DNA from: an uncultured Sphingomonadaceae bacterium
Lineage (GTDB): Bacteria > Pseudomonadota > Alphaproteobacteria > Sphingomonadales > Sphingomonadaceae
Assembly: GCA_937995515.1 (NCBI GenBank)
Contig: CALKJZ010000002.1
Coordinates: 62,001 to 126,000 of the forward strand
Direction of reading: 5' to 3'
Length of the DNA: 64,000 nt
Position 1 is the stretch's first letter. Each line of letters starts with the position of its first letter. A program made the position numbers and the translations under genes. The notes beneath the pieces were generated by a model. That model did no database searches. It saw only the letters and a list, made by a program, of their open reading frames with translations, and was not told the origin of the DNA. Below, in pieces: positions 1 to 7,869 of this stretch.

Positions 1-1
1 G

Positions 2-694
2 CCGCGCCTTCTCACGATGGAATGGGTGGAGGGCTGCAAGCTGCTCGGCTTGCGCGACGCGCCGCTCGAGGTCCGCAACCGCCTTGCCCGCGCGCTGTTC
101 CTCGCCTGGTACCAGCCGCTCTACCGCTATGGGGTGATCCACGGCGATCCGCACCTTGGAAATTACACGGTCGCCGATGCCGAGGCCGGCATCATCAACC
201 TCCTCGACTTCGGTTGCGTGCGCATTTTCCCGCCGCATTTCCTGACGGGCGTCAACGAGCTGTTCCACGCCATCGAAACCGCCGACGACGACCGCGCGGC
301 CCACGCCTTCGAGCTGTGGGGCTTCCGCAACCTCACCCGCGAGATCCGCAACACCATCCTCGTCTGGGCGAAGTTCCTCTACGGTCCGCTGCTCGACGAT
401 CGCGTCCGCCCCATCGATCTGGAAGGCCGGCCCGGCGAATACGGCCGCGCAACCGCCTTCCGGGTGCACCAGGAGCTGAGGCGGCTTGGCACCGTCACGA
501 TCCCGGCCGAGTTCGTGTTCATGGACCGGGCCGCCGTGGGCCTCGGTGGGGTGTTCATCCAGCTCGGCGCCGAGCTCAACTGGTCGCAGATGTTCCGCGA
601 GCTGATCGCGGGCTTCGACGAAGCAGGGCTCGCGGCCCGGCAAGCCAGGGCTCTTGCACGTTCCGGCTTGGCAAGCGCGCCCGCCGGCGGATAA
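2..694 (+). CDS. AarF/ABC1/UbiB-family atypical kinase, C-terminal part
   Basis: The gene enters from upstream; the frame is open from base 2 (PRLLTMEWVEG...), so the first ATG at 17 is internal. The ABC1 kinase core is visible: GVIHGDPHLGN (catalytic loop, near base 135-165) followed by LLDFG (metal-binding DFG, near base 200-215). The remaining ~160 residues match the helical tail of such proteins. Members are membrane-associated atypical kinases/ATPases, best known as UbiB in ubiquinone synthesis, but several paralogous groups exist, so the exact role is open. The next gene starts 29 bp downstream on the same strand. Confidence 0.85.
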   Translation, partial: PRLLTMEWVEGCKLLGLRDAPLEVRNRLARALFLAWYQPLYRYGVIHGDPHLGNYTVADAEAGIINLLDFGCVRIFPPHFLTGVNELFHAIETADDDRAAHAFELWGFRNLTREIRNTILVWAKFLYGPLLDDRVRPIDLEGRPGEYGRATAFRVHQELRRLGTVTIPAEFVFMDRAAVGLGGVFIQLGAELNWSQMFRELIAGFDEAGLAARQARALARSGLASAPAGG

Positions 695-723
695 GGCAGA
701 CAGAGGGGACAGGGACAAGGCAC

Positions 724-849
724 ATGACGGAGTTCGACAGGCTCGACGAGGAGAACCGGGCAACCTACGCGATCTTTCTCAACCTGCTCAAATGGTCGCT
801 CGTGCTGATTGCGTTGGTGCTCATCGGGCTTGCCGTTTTCACCATCTGA
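724..849 (+). CDS. aa3-type cytochrome c oxidase subunit IV-like small membrane protein
   Basis: A 41-residue protein with a charged N-terminus (MTEFDRLDEENRATYA) and one membrane helix (about residues 18-41, NLLKWSLVLIALVLIGL). Size and design match the bacterial aa3 oxidase subunit IV family, a single-helix accessory peptide of the haem-copper oxidase. It sits 25 bp before pntA1 and seems to be the first gene of that transcript, with a purine-rich AGAGGGGACAGGGACAAGG upstream. No oxidase genes lie nearby, so the assignment rests on size, topology and a context familiar from sphingomonads. It could instead be a transhydrogenase-linked peptide. Confidence 0.6.
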   Translation: MTEFDRLDEENRATYAIFLNLLKWSLVLIALVLIGLAVFTI

Positions 850-874
850 GCCGCGAACAGGGGGGCAAAAGCCC

Positions 875-1999
875 ATGAAGATCGCCGTGGTGCGCGAGAC
901 CGCACCCTTCGAGCGCCGGGTGGCTGCAACACCCGAGTCGGTCAAAAAGCTGATAAAGCTGGGCGCAAGCGTGGCCGTGGAGGCGGGTGCGGGCGCCGCG
1001 GCCAATCTCGCCGATGCCCTTTATGCTGAGGCCGGGGCGGCTGTTGCATCCCGCGCCGCTGTGCTGGAGAGGGCAGACCTCGTGCTTGCGGTGCAGGGGC
1101 CGGATCCGGCCGAACTGTCCGAGGGCGCGATCCTTGCCGCATCGCTCCAGCCCTACCAGAACCGGGAGCGCATCGCTGCCTATGCCGCGCGCCATGTGGA
1201 GGCGCTGGCCATGGAGTTCATCCCGAGGCGGCTCAGCCGCGCGCAGTCGATGGACATTCTCTCGAGCCAGGCCAACCTTGCCGGCTACAAGGCCGTGATC
1301 GACGCCGCCGAGGCCTATGGCCGGGTGTTTCCGATGCTGATGACCGCCGCCGGCACCGTCTCGGCCGCGCGCGTGTTCGTGATGGGCGTCGGCGTTGCCG
1401 GCCTGCAGGCGATCGCAACCGCGCGTCGGCTTGGCGCGGTGGTCTCGGCAACCGACGTCCGGCCGGCCACGCGCGACGAGATCATCTCGGCCGGCGGCAA
1501 GCCGATCTTCGTCGAGGACGAGGAGACGGCTGACGCCGAAACCGAGGGCGGCTATGCCCGCGAAATGTCGGAGGCCTACAGGGCCAAGCAGGCCGCGCTC
1601 GTGTCCGAGACCATCGCGAGGCAGGATATTGTCATCACCACGGCGCAGATCCCCGGCCGGCCGGCGCCGCGGCTGGTCTCTGCCAGCCAGCTCGCCACCA
1701 TGCGGCCCGGCTCGGTGCTGGTCGACCTTGCGGTCGAGACGGGCGGCAATGTCGAGGGCTCGGTGCCCGGCGAGACGGTGGTGACGGCCAATGGTGTCAT
1801 CATCATCGGCCACCGCAACTATCCGAGCCGGGTGGCGGAAGCGGCGAGCGCGCTCTTCAGCCGCAACCTCGCCAACTTCGTCGAAACCTTCTGGGACCGG
1901 GAAAAGGGCGCGCTCAGCCTGAAGGATGGCGACGAGATCATCGAGGCGATCCGCGTCACCCGCGGCGGGCGCATCGTCCACCCGGCGCTGCAGGGCTGA
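875..1999 (+). CDS. pntA1: NAD(P) transhydrogenase subunit alpha part 1 (PntA1/PntAA), NAD-binding domain I
   Basis: A 374-residue soluble domain I protein. The N-terminus MKIAVVRETAPFERRVAATP is typical of the alanine dehydrogenase/PntA family, and the nucleotide-binding motif GVGVAGLQAIATARRLGA with the following acidic ATDVRP (NAD selectivity) lies near residues 172-198. Together with PntA2 and PntB it forms the proton-pumping transhydrogenase that reduces NADP+ with NADH at the cost of the proton gradient. Start 875 is chosen because the family motif begins there and GGGGGG precedes it by 6 bp; the open frame reaches back to 809. The split alpha subunit is the arrangement known from Rhodospirillum rubrum. 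Confidence 0.95.
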   Translation: MKIAVVRETAPFERRVAATPESVKKLIKLGASVAVEAGAGAAANLADALYAEAGAAVASRAAVLERADLVLAVQGPDPAELSEGAILAASLQPYQNRERIAAYAARHVEALAMEFIPRRLSRAQSMDILSSQANLAGYKAVIDAAEAYGRVFPMLMTAAGTVSAARVFVMGVGVAGLQAIATARRLGAVVSATDVRPATRDEIISAGGKPIFVEDEETADAETEGGYAREMSEAYRAKQAALVSETIARQDIVITTAQIPGRPAPRLVSASQLATMRPGSVLVDLAVETGGNVEGSVPGETVVTANGVIIIGHRNYPSRVAEAASALFSRNLANFVETFWDREKGALSLKDGDEIIEAIRVTRGGRIVHPALQG

Positions 2000-2156
2000 G
2001 GGCGATGGGCGCCACCCTGCCTTCCCGGCCCGCCGTTCGGCGCGGTCTTCGGGCCTTCGGCGCACAGCGCCCCGAAGCCCTGCCCACCGCACCCGCGCCT
2101 GGCCCCGCGCGACCTGTGCGCTTCCTCCTGCCCTGCGGCCAGCAAAGGCGACTGTC

Positions 2157-2441
2157 ATGGATTTCATCACCACGCTCACCATCTTCGTGCTGTCCTGTTT
2201 CGTCGGCTACTATGTCGTCTGGTCGGTCACGCCGGCGCTTCACACGCCGCTCATGTCGGTTACCAACGCGATCTCCTCGGTCATCATCGTCGGCGCACTG
2301 ATCGCCGCGGCCTCGACCGGCTCCGACATTGCCCGCTACCTCGGGCTGCTCGGCGTGGTGCTGGCCTCGGTCAACATCTTCGGTGGCTTCGCCGTCACCG
2401 AGCGGATGCTCGCCATGTACAAGAAGAAGGAGCGGAAATGA
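2157..2441 (+). CDS. pntA2: NAD(P) transhydrogenase subunit alpha part 2 (PntA2/PntAB), membrane
   Basis: A 94-residue membrane protein with about three hydrophobic helices (MDFITTLTIFVLSCFVGYYV, then SSVIIVGALIAAAS and GLLGVVLASVNIFGGF), ending in the conserved TERMLAMYKKKE tail. It supplies the alpha part of the proton channel (domain II) of transhydrogenase. A 157-bp GC-rich spacer separates it from pntA1, unusually long for this operon; it carries no convincing gene. A weak AAAGG lies 9 bp before the ATG. It is followed by pntB after 105 bp. Confidence 0.93.
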   Translation: MDFITTLTIFVLSCFVGYYVVWSVTPALHTPLMSVTNAISSVIIVGALIAAASTGSDIARYLGLLGVVLASVNIFGGFAVTERMLAMYKKKERK

Positions 2442-2546
2442 CAGCGGCCAGCGCCGGCGGCCGGCAGGCCGACCGCCGGCTGCGCGGGCCGATGCCTGCC
2501 AGCGGAGGGAAGGGGCCGCGCCCCTTCGAACAGAGGGACTGACCAC

Positions 2547-3965
2547 ATGCACGATGCCGCCGTTCCAGCCTGGGCGCTGCTTGCCTATCTCGTTGCCGGG
2601 GTCTTCTTCATCCTCGCGCTGCGCGGCCTCTCCAGCCCCGAGACCAGCCGCGCGGGCAACCGCTTCGGCATGATCGGCATGATCATCGCGGTCGCCACCA
2701 CGCTCATCAAGACGGGGCTTGCCTCGCTTCCGGAAATCGGAGTCGCCGTGCTGGTCGGCGGCGCGATCGGCCTCGTGATCGCCCGCCGCATCGCGATGAC
2801 GGCGATGCCGCAGCTCGTGGCCGCCTTCCACTCGCTCGTGGGGCTTGCCGCCGTCCTCGTCGCGGCTGCCGCCTTCCTTGCGCCGGCCTCCTTCGATCTT
2901 GTCGATCCGACGGGCGCGATCCTTGCCGCCTCGCGGCTGGAGATGGCGCTTGGCGCTGCGATCGGCGCCATCACCTTCTCCGGCTCGGTGATCGCCTTTG
3001 CCAAGCTCAATGGCAACATGTCGGGTGCGCCCATCCTGCTGCCCTCCCGCCATGTCATCAACCTTGGAACGCTTGCCGCAATCCTCGTCCTGTGCGGCCT
3101 GTTCGCCTGGTCGCCCTCTGCCGGCGCCGGCGACGGCACGCTCCTCTGGATCATCATGGCGCTCGCCTTCGTCGTCGGCTTCCTGCTCATCATCCCCATC
3201 GGCGGGGCCGACATGCCGGTCGTCGTCTCGATGCTCAACAGCTATTCCGGCTGGGCGGCGGCGGCCATGGGCTTCACGCTGCAGAATACGGCGATGATCA
3301 TCACCGGCGCGCTCGTCGGATCGGCCGGCGCCATCCTGTCCTACATCATGTGCAAGGCCATGAACCGCAAGTTTCTTTCCGTCATCGCAGGTGGCTTCGG
3401 GGGGGATGCCGTGGTGGCGGGCGCTGCCAAGACCGACCGGCCCTGGAAGCGCGGCAGTGCCGACGATGCCGCCTTCATCATGAAGAATGCGGAAAAGGTC
3501 ATCATCGTGCCCGGCTATGGCATGGCGGTCTCGCAGGCGCAGCATACGCTGCGCGAGATGGCAGACACGCTCAAGAAGGAGGGGGTGGAGGTGAAATATG
3601 CCATTCACCCTGTCGCCGGGCGTATGCCGGGGCACATGAACGTGCTGCTCGCCGAGGCCAATGTCCCCTATGACGAGGTGTTCGAGCTGGAGGATATCAA
3701 CAACGAGTTCGCGCAAGCCGATGTCGCCTTCGTGATTGGCGCCAACGACGTGACCAACCCCGCGGCGCGCGAGCCCGGCTCGCCCATCTACGGCATGCCG
3801 ATCCTCGACGTGGACAAGGCCAAGACGGTGCTCTTCATCAAGCGCAGCATGGGCGGCGCCGGCTATGCCGGCATCGACAACGACATCTTCTATCGCGACA
3901 ACACCATGATGCTGCTGGGCGATGCCAAGAAGATGACCGACGAGATCGTCAAGGCGCTCGCCTGA
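2547..3965 (+). CDS. pntB: NAD(P) transhydrogenase subunit beta (PntB)
   Basis: A 472-residue protein: eight to nine membrane helices in the first ~270 residues, then the NADP(H)-binding domain III. Domain III shows VIIVPGYGMAVSQAQH (nucleotide loop), the KYAIHPVAGRMPGHMNVLLA segment and IGANDVTNPAA, all family signatures. Length is normal for PntB (about 460). AGAGGGAC lies 8 bp before the ATG. It closes the pnt operon; the convergent cupin gene ends 24 bp beyond its stop. Confidence 0.96.
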   Translation: MHDAAVPAWALLAYLVAGVFFILALRGLSSPETSRAGNRFGMIGMIIAVATTLIKTGLASLPEIGVAVLVGGAIGLVIARRIAMTAMPQLVAAFHSLVGLAAVLVAAAAFLAPASFDLVDPTGAILAASRLEMALGAAIGAITFSGSVIAFAKLNGNMSGAPILLPSRHVINLGTLAAILVLCGLFAWSPSAGAGDGTLLWIIMALAFVVGFLLIIPIGGADMPVVVSMLNSYSGWAAAAMGFTLQNTAMIITGALVGSAGAILSYIMCKAMNRKFLSVIAGGFGGDAVVAGAAKTDRPWKRGSADDAAFIMKNAEKVIIVPGYGMAVSQAQHTLREMADTLKKEGVEVKYAIHPVAGRMPGHMNVLLAEANVPYDEVFELEDINNEFAQADVAFVIGANDVTNPAAREPGSPIYGMPILDVDKAKTVLFIKRSMGGAGYAGIDNDIFYRDNTMMLLGDAKKMTDEIVKALA

Positions 3966-3989
3966 GGCGCCTGCATCGCCCGTGCGCGC

Positions 3990-4361
3990 TCATCGCGGGC
4001 GGTGCTGGCTGTCACCGCCCTCGGTGATGCAGATGACCTCCCCCGGTTCCAGCACGTCGGCCGTATGCCAGACCCCGGCCGGGATCAGCACCGCCTCGCC
4101 GGCCGCCGCCTCGATCACGCCGCAGCCGTGGCAGTGGAAGCGGATCCGGCCCGAGAGCATCACGATCAGCTCGTCGCCGCGCGGGTGCATTTCCCAGCCC
4201 GTCCAGTCCGCCGTCTCGGCGATGCGGGCGACCATCCGCCCAGTGCCCAGGATCGGCGGCATGTTGTGCCAGAAATCGGCCGCCATGGGAACGATGGTGG
4301 CCCTTGCGGTGTCGGCGAGATGCACGACCGCGCGGTCGAGATCGATTTTCTGCAGCGCCAC
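3990..4361 (-). CDS. small cupin-domain protein
   Basis: About 123 residues forming one cupin barrel. It shows a first cupin motif with WEMHPRGDELIVMLSGRIRF, a CHGC pair, and the second motif GEAVLIPAGVWHTADV, so two or three metal-ligand histidines and an acid are in place. No in-frame ATG precedes the conserved part; the GTG at 4361 (VALQKIDLDRAVVHLADTAR) is the best start and lies 14 bp after the stop of the upstream lipoprotein gene, as in an operon. Family members range from isomerases to sensors, so the substrate is unknown. Confidence 0.75.
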   Translation of the reverse strand: MALQKIDLDRAVVHLADTARATIVPMAADFWHNMPPILGTGRMVARIAETADWTGWEMHPRGDELIVMLSGRIRFHCHGCGVIEAAAGEAVLIPAGVWHTADVLEPGEVICITEGGDSQHRPR

Positions 4362-4375
4362 CGGCGGCCCGCCGC

Positions 4376-4711
4376 TCAGCCCGAGATGAGGCAGGCGATC
4401 CCGGCGCGGATGGCCACCTCCACGAGCTGCGGGTCGTCGATGGCGCGCAGCCGTTCGAGCGCTTCGCGCGGGGTCATGCGCACAAGATCCTCCCGCCGCA
4501 GACCGGTTGCGCGCTGGAGGTTGCGCAGCTGCCGGTGCGTCACCTTGGGGGCGATGTCCCGCGCCATGCAGGCGGCCTGCCGCTCCGGCACGCCCGCATC
4601 GCGCAGCGCGGCGCGCAGCTCGGCTTCCTTCGACGTGGCGCAGGCAGCCAGCAGCAGCGTGGCGCCCACCAGCCCCCCGACAGTCGCAGGACATGGACTC
4701 GCTTTGCGCAT
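4376..4711 (-). CDS. small lipoprotein with two additional cysteines, paralogue A
   Basis: 111 residues. The ATG at 4711 follows a strong AGGAGGAGG Shine-Dalgarno, which decides the start against the longer open frame. The signal peptide ends in a lipobox LLLAAC with Cys24. The mature part is about 85 residues: ELRAALRDAGVPERQAACMA, IAPK, LRNLQRATGL, and a C-terminal IRAGIACLISG. It shares ELRxxLRxAG, QAxC, IAPxxxxxxLRxL and a C-terminal GxxC with the neighbouring gene at 4820-5167, so the two look like a tandem duplication. I do not recognise a named family; an envelope-anchored protein with a possible disulfide is inferred. Confidence 0.75.
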   Translation of the reverse strand: MRKASPCPATVGGLVGATLLLAACATSKEAELRAALRDAGVPERQAACMARDIAPKVTHRQLRNLQRATGLRREDLVRMTPREALERLRAIDDPQLVEVAIRAGIACLISG

Positions 4712-4819
4712 GCCTCCTCCTCCTGCACCGGCTCTGGCGAAAGACCGGCCGGAGGGCGCCTGGTGGGCCGGCACGGCTGCATCGCGCCTGAACGGCTGCC
4801 CGAGGGGTCCTGCCATCGG

Positions 4820-5167
4820 CTATTGCGCCCTGGCGCGCGCGGGGAATGCGAAGGTTTTGATGCACGATCTGCCGGCTGCGGCCAGCACGCCCACCGTGCG
4901 CGGGTTGGCCTCGCCGACGATCCGCGCCATGGCCTGTGGCACGGGCAGCTCGCGCAGGCTCGTCTTGATCGTCTTCACATAGCGGCCGAGCTCGCGCAGC
5001 TCACCGATGCTGAGGCGGGGGGCGATTTCATCGGAAAGGCACTGGGCCTGCTCGGCGGAAAAGCCGGCCTCGCGCAGCTCTCTGCGCAGTTCGTTGCGCT
5101 TCACCACCGGCACGCAGGCCGACAGAAGCATCAGTGCAACAGCGCCGGCGAATAATGTGCGCCCCAT
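4820..5167 (-). CDS. small lipoprotein with two additional cysteines, paralogue B
   Basis: 115 residues with signal peptide MGRTLFAGAVALMLLSAC (lipobox Cys18), preceded by GAGAGAC. The mature part has NELRRELREAGFSAEQAQCL, DEIAPRLSIGELRELGRYV and a C-terminal AGRSCIKTF, matching paralogue A position for position in its two non-lipid cysteines and in the ELRxxLRxAG and IAP motifs. It appears to lead a reverse-strand transcript of three genes (paralogue B, paralogue A, cupin). Function is unknown. The divergent sulfotransferase gene begins 68 bp away. Confidence 0.75.
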   Translation of the reverse strand: MGRTLFAGAVALMLLSACVPVVKRNELRRELREAGFSAEQAQCLSDEIAPRLSIGELRELGRYVKTIKTSLRELPVPQAMARIVGEANPRTVGVLAAAGRSCIKTFAFPARARAQ

Positions 5168-5235
5168 GGCTGTCTCTCCCAGCCGCGCCTTCCCGCGGCC
5201 GCATTCCCGGTCTAGCAGGCGCGTACACCAACGCA

Positions 5236-6516
5236 ATGACCCGGCTTGCCCCCCCGCCCCGTCCGCGTCTCTACCGCCCCGCCATGGGAGCCATGGAAAC
5301 CCTGTGGCGCCGGCAGATCCTCCCCTATCCCGATCTCGATTTTGCCCGCATCGTGGCCGACGCCGAGCGCCAGACCGGTCTTGCCGATCATGGCGACCGG
5401 ACCTTCTTCGATGCGCAACTTGCAGTGCTCCTGCCGGCGCTCCGCGAAGAGGCACGGCTCAACACGCTGGGAGACCTGTTTGCGCACGGCAATCTCCTGA
5501 AGCTGGTGATGGAGCGGCTGCGCGCCGTGGAGCTGTTCAAGCGCCACCCCGAGATCCGCCGGATCGAACTGGCGCCGCCCGTTATCGTGGTCGGGCCCAT
5601 GCGCTCGGGCACGACGCGGCTGCAACGGCTTCTGGCGAGCGTTCCGGGGTTTACCGCGCTGCGCCTCTACGAGGTGGTGTTCCCCGTGCCCGGCCGCCGC
5701 GAATTCGCCGCCCGCGCGGCCGGCCGGCCCGATCCGCGGATCGTGGCGACCGATCGCATGTATCGGTTCCTGTGGTGGCTGAACCCTGCCAACCGCTGGA
5801 TCCACCCGACCGGACCGATGGAGGTGGACGAGGAACTGGCCATGCTCGAGCAGAGCTGCGCGGGCTCGCAGATCGAGGCGCAGCGCCGCGTGCCGAGCTT
5901 TGCCCGCCACTGCGAGGCGACGGACCAGGCGGAAAGCTGGCGCTACCTGCGCGACCTTCTGAAGCTGCGCACCTGGTTCACGGGCACCGATCCGGCGCTG
6001 CCCTTCGTGCTCAAGACCCCGCAGTCGATGCAGGATCTGGCAGCGATCCACGCGACCTTCCCGGGTGCCCGCTACCTGTTCATCCACCGCGACCCGGTGT
6101 CGGTGGTGGCCTCGGCTGCAAGTCTCGCCTGGAACCAGATGGTCATCCAGTCCGACGAGGTCGACGCGCGCTGGGTGGGGCAGGAATGGCTGTGGAAGAC
6201 CGGCCACCGGATCGCGGTGACCGCGCAGGTCCGGCAGACCATTCCACCCGATCGGCAGCTGGATGTGACGTTCGAGGAAATGAACGCCGACTGGGCGGGT
6301 GTGATGCGGCGGGTGCTCGCCTTCCTCGGCCGCGAGACGACACCGGAGGCCATGGCGGCGATGCAGGCCTATGCCATGCGGGCAGCGCGCGAGCACGGGC
6401 ACCAGAACCACCGCTACCGGCCGGAGGATTTCGGCCTTTCGGCCGGGCTCATCCGCGAGCGGTTTGCCGACTATGTGCTGACCTATGATCTCGGGCCGAT
6501 GCGCCAAGCGGCCTGA
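5236..6516 (+). CDS. sulfotransferase family protein (PAPS-dependent type)
   Basis: 426 residues. The 5'-phosphosulfate loop is seen as VVGPMRSGTTRLQRLLA (near residues 120-136) and the 3'-phosphate motif as LFIHRDPVSVVASAASLAWN (near residues 279-298), which together define the sulfotransferase fold. Start 5236 (MTRLAPPPRPRLYRPAMGAM) is chosen over upstream in-frame starts that would overlap the divergent lipoprotein promoter. Bacterial members sulfate lipids, sugars or peptides; the acceptor here cannot be told. A 7-bp stem GCGGCGC/GCGCCGC follows the stop. Confidence 0.85.
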   Translation: MTRLAPPPRPRLYRPAMGAMETLWRRQILPYPDLDFARIVADAERQTGLADHGDRTFFDAQLAVLLPALREEARLNTLGDLFAHGNLLKLVMERLRAVELFKRHPEIRRIELAPPVIVVGPMRSGTTRLQRLLASVPGFTALRLYEVVFPVPGRREFAARAAGRPDPRIVATDRMYRFLWWLNPANRWIHPTGPMEVDEELAMLEQSCAGSQIEAQRRVPSFARHCEATDQAESWRYLRDLLKLRTWFTGTDPALPFVLKTPQSMQDLAAIHATFPGARYLFIHRDPVSVVASAASLAWNQMVIQSDEVDARWVGQEWLWKTGHRIAVTAQVRQTIPPDRQLDVTFEEMNADWAGVMRRVLAFLGRETTPEAMAAMQAYAMRAAREHGHQNHRYRPEDFGLSAGLIRERFADYVLTYDLGPMRQAA

Positions 6517-7107
6517 CCTGCAGCGGCGCGGGGCCGGGCGCCGCGCAATCCTTGGTGACAATCGTTAACCACCATTGCCGTGTCATTTTCGCCAAGAATC
6601 GTTTATGTCCTCCTTCTGGAGGGACTCGTGCCCGCCGGGTCGGATCCGGAACAAGAAGGCGCTCGGTGCGGCCGTGCACGGGGTGCAGCCGTGCCGGCTG
6701 CGTTGCCGGCTGGTCTGGCGTGGCCCTTCTGGCAGACCGGCGGCTGACAAGCCAGCAGCCGGTAAACGGGGTGGTTTACGCTGTTTTTCGGCGCGGCGGC
6801 CTGTTGTTAACCATGTTGCGGCTGCGATGGGCTGGATGTTAACGCGTGTGCCGCGCCCCGGCGGAAAGGGCCCTGGTTCCGGCACCTGCGGCGGCCCCAA
6901 GGTGCGATACGGCTGGCGGCAGGCGCCCCGGCGCACGCGTCGCCGCCCGCACACGGCGCGAGCAGGCCGGCCCGGCCGGCGCAGCCTTTAACCAAGCTTG
7001 CCCATCGTTAACCACCTTTTCCGGCAGACCTGCGCAAGACGGTCTGGTCACGAGACTTTCGTGAACGCCATCGGGGTCATGGCGTTTCGTCTGGAGGATC
7101 AATACCC
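6517..7107. other. 591-bp non-coding spacer rich in TTAACC words
   Basis: No believable gene is present. Against a ~70% GC background it carries TTAACC or TTAAC at 6565, 6807 (full TTAACCAT), 6839, 6988 and 7008. TTAACCAT is the known half-site of the cell-cycle regulator CtrA. No full TTAA-N7-TTAA site was found; the 6988 and 7008 copies are 20 bp apart. The spacer lies upstream of the broken PEP-CTERM gene. Confidence 0.55.
6523..6544 (+). terminator. weak hairpin after the sulfotransferase gene
   Basis: GCGGCGC (6523-6529) pairs with GCGCCGC (6538-6544) around an 8-base loop, starting 7 bp after the stop codon. It is followed by GCAATCCTT rather than a clear T-run, so termination may be partial or Rho-assisted. 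Confidence 0.35.
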
Positions 7108-7606
7108 ATGCGCATGCCCACCTCGGCCGCAGCCATCGCCGCGGCAGCAGGCATTGCCGTGCCGGCATCAGCCGTTATGCTCGTCGTCAACCCGATCGCG
7201 GATCTCGGCCTCAAGAACTCGGTGTTCGAGGTCGGCCACTGGGAAACGCCAAATGGTGACGCTATCTGCGCCGACGGTGGCGCCAACGGTGTCGGCATCA
7301 ACGACAAAGGCTGCGCCGACGGGTCTGGGTCGCGCTGAACTCGGGCATCTCGGACTTCTTCACCCTGAACGAAGTCGACGATGTCCTGATCATTGCCGGC
7401 TTCGCGGTCAGTGGCATCCCCACCGCCGAGTTCCGGACCCGCGAAGGCGCCGAGAACCCCTCGCAGCTCCTCGGGTCGATCACGGCGCGCGGGGTCACGC
7501 CTCCCATCCCCGATCCGGCTACTTGGGCCATGCTGATCGCCGTCTTCGGCATGGTCGGCATCGGCCTGCGCCCCGCACGGGCCGTCTCGCGCGCGTCGAG
7601 GCCTGA
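7108..7606 (+). pseudogene. broken PEP-CTERM-sorted exported protein
   Basis: The first part (7108-7338) encodes a signal-peptide-like MRMPTSAAAIAAAAGIAVPA and about 50 further residues, then hits TGA. Coding resumes in another frame just before this stop (VWVALNSGISDFFTLNEVDD) and leads to a sorting tail PDPATWAMLIAVFGMVGIGL, a PEP-CTERM variant of the sphingomonad kind. A third frame supplies a basic end (RTGRLARVEA) and the stop at 7606. At least two frameshifts are therefore needed. GGAGG lies about 11 bp before the ATG. PEP-CTERM proteins are exported and processed by an exosortase; none is encoded in this window. Sequencing error cannot be excluded, but neighbouring genes are eroded too. 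Confidence 0.7.
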
Positions 7607-7713
7607 GACCGGGCCCAGCCAAACCCCGGGGCTGCGCGCCCGCAGCCCCGGCAACGGGATCGCCTGCCGTCCCATCAGGCGGGAAGGGCTTCGCAGCGTT
7701 TCGGGCCCGGTGA

Positions 7714-7863
7714 GGCCCTTCCACGCGCGCGTGCGAGAGCCGCGACAGCGGTGGCGACCGACAGCGGATTGCCGGGCCCTTTTGCGCGCGCGTGCAAGAA
7801 CCTTCTTCGTCCGTGGTTTCCGAAGACACCAGTTGGGCCCTTCCGCGCGCGCGTGCAAGAGCC
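7714..7863. repeat. three 28-bp direct repeats with exact 61-bp period (CRISPR-like geometry, degenerate)
   Basis: Copies lie at 7714-7741, 7775-7802 and 7836-7863, each of the form GGCCCTTNNN-CGCGCGCGTGC-RAGARCC. Copies 1 and 3 differ at two positions; copy 2 differs from copy 3 at three. The two spacers (7742-7774, 7803-7835; 33 bp, or 32 if the preceding G is counted into the repeat) are unrelated to each other. A 28/29 + 32/33 spacing is that of type I-E/I-F CRISPR arrays, but the repeats are imperfect and no cas gene is in the window. An intergenic repeat family is the other reading. Confidence 0.55.
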
Positions 7864-7869
7864 TAACGG

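Noticed and set aside
649-660. GGCTCTTGCACG matches part of the reverse of the 61-bp-period repeat
   Set aside because: It is only 12 bases, lies inside the coding end of the ABC1 kinase gene and shows no further repeat sequence; chance is likely.
2000-2156. Extra small gene between pntA1 and pntA2
   Set aside because: The open frame starting at 2005 is proline/arginine-rich, runs into pntA2 in another frame and has no ribosome-binding site.
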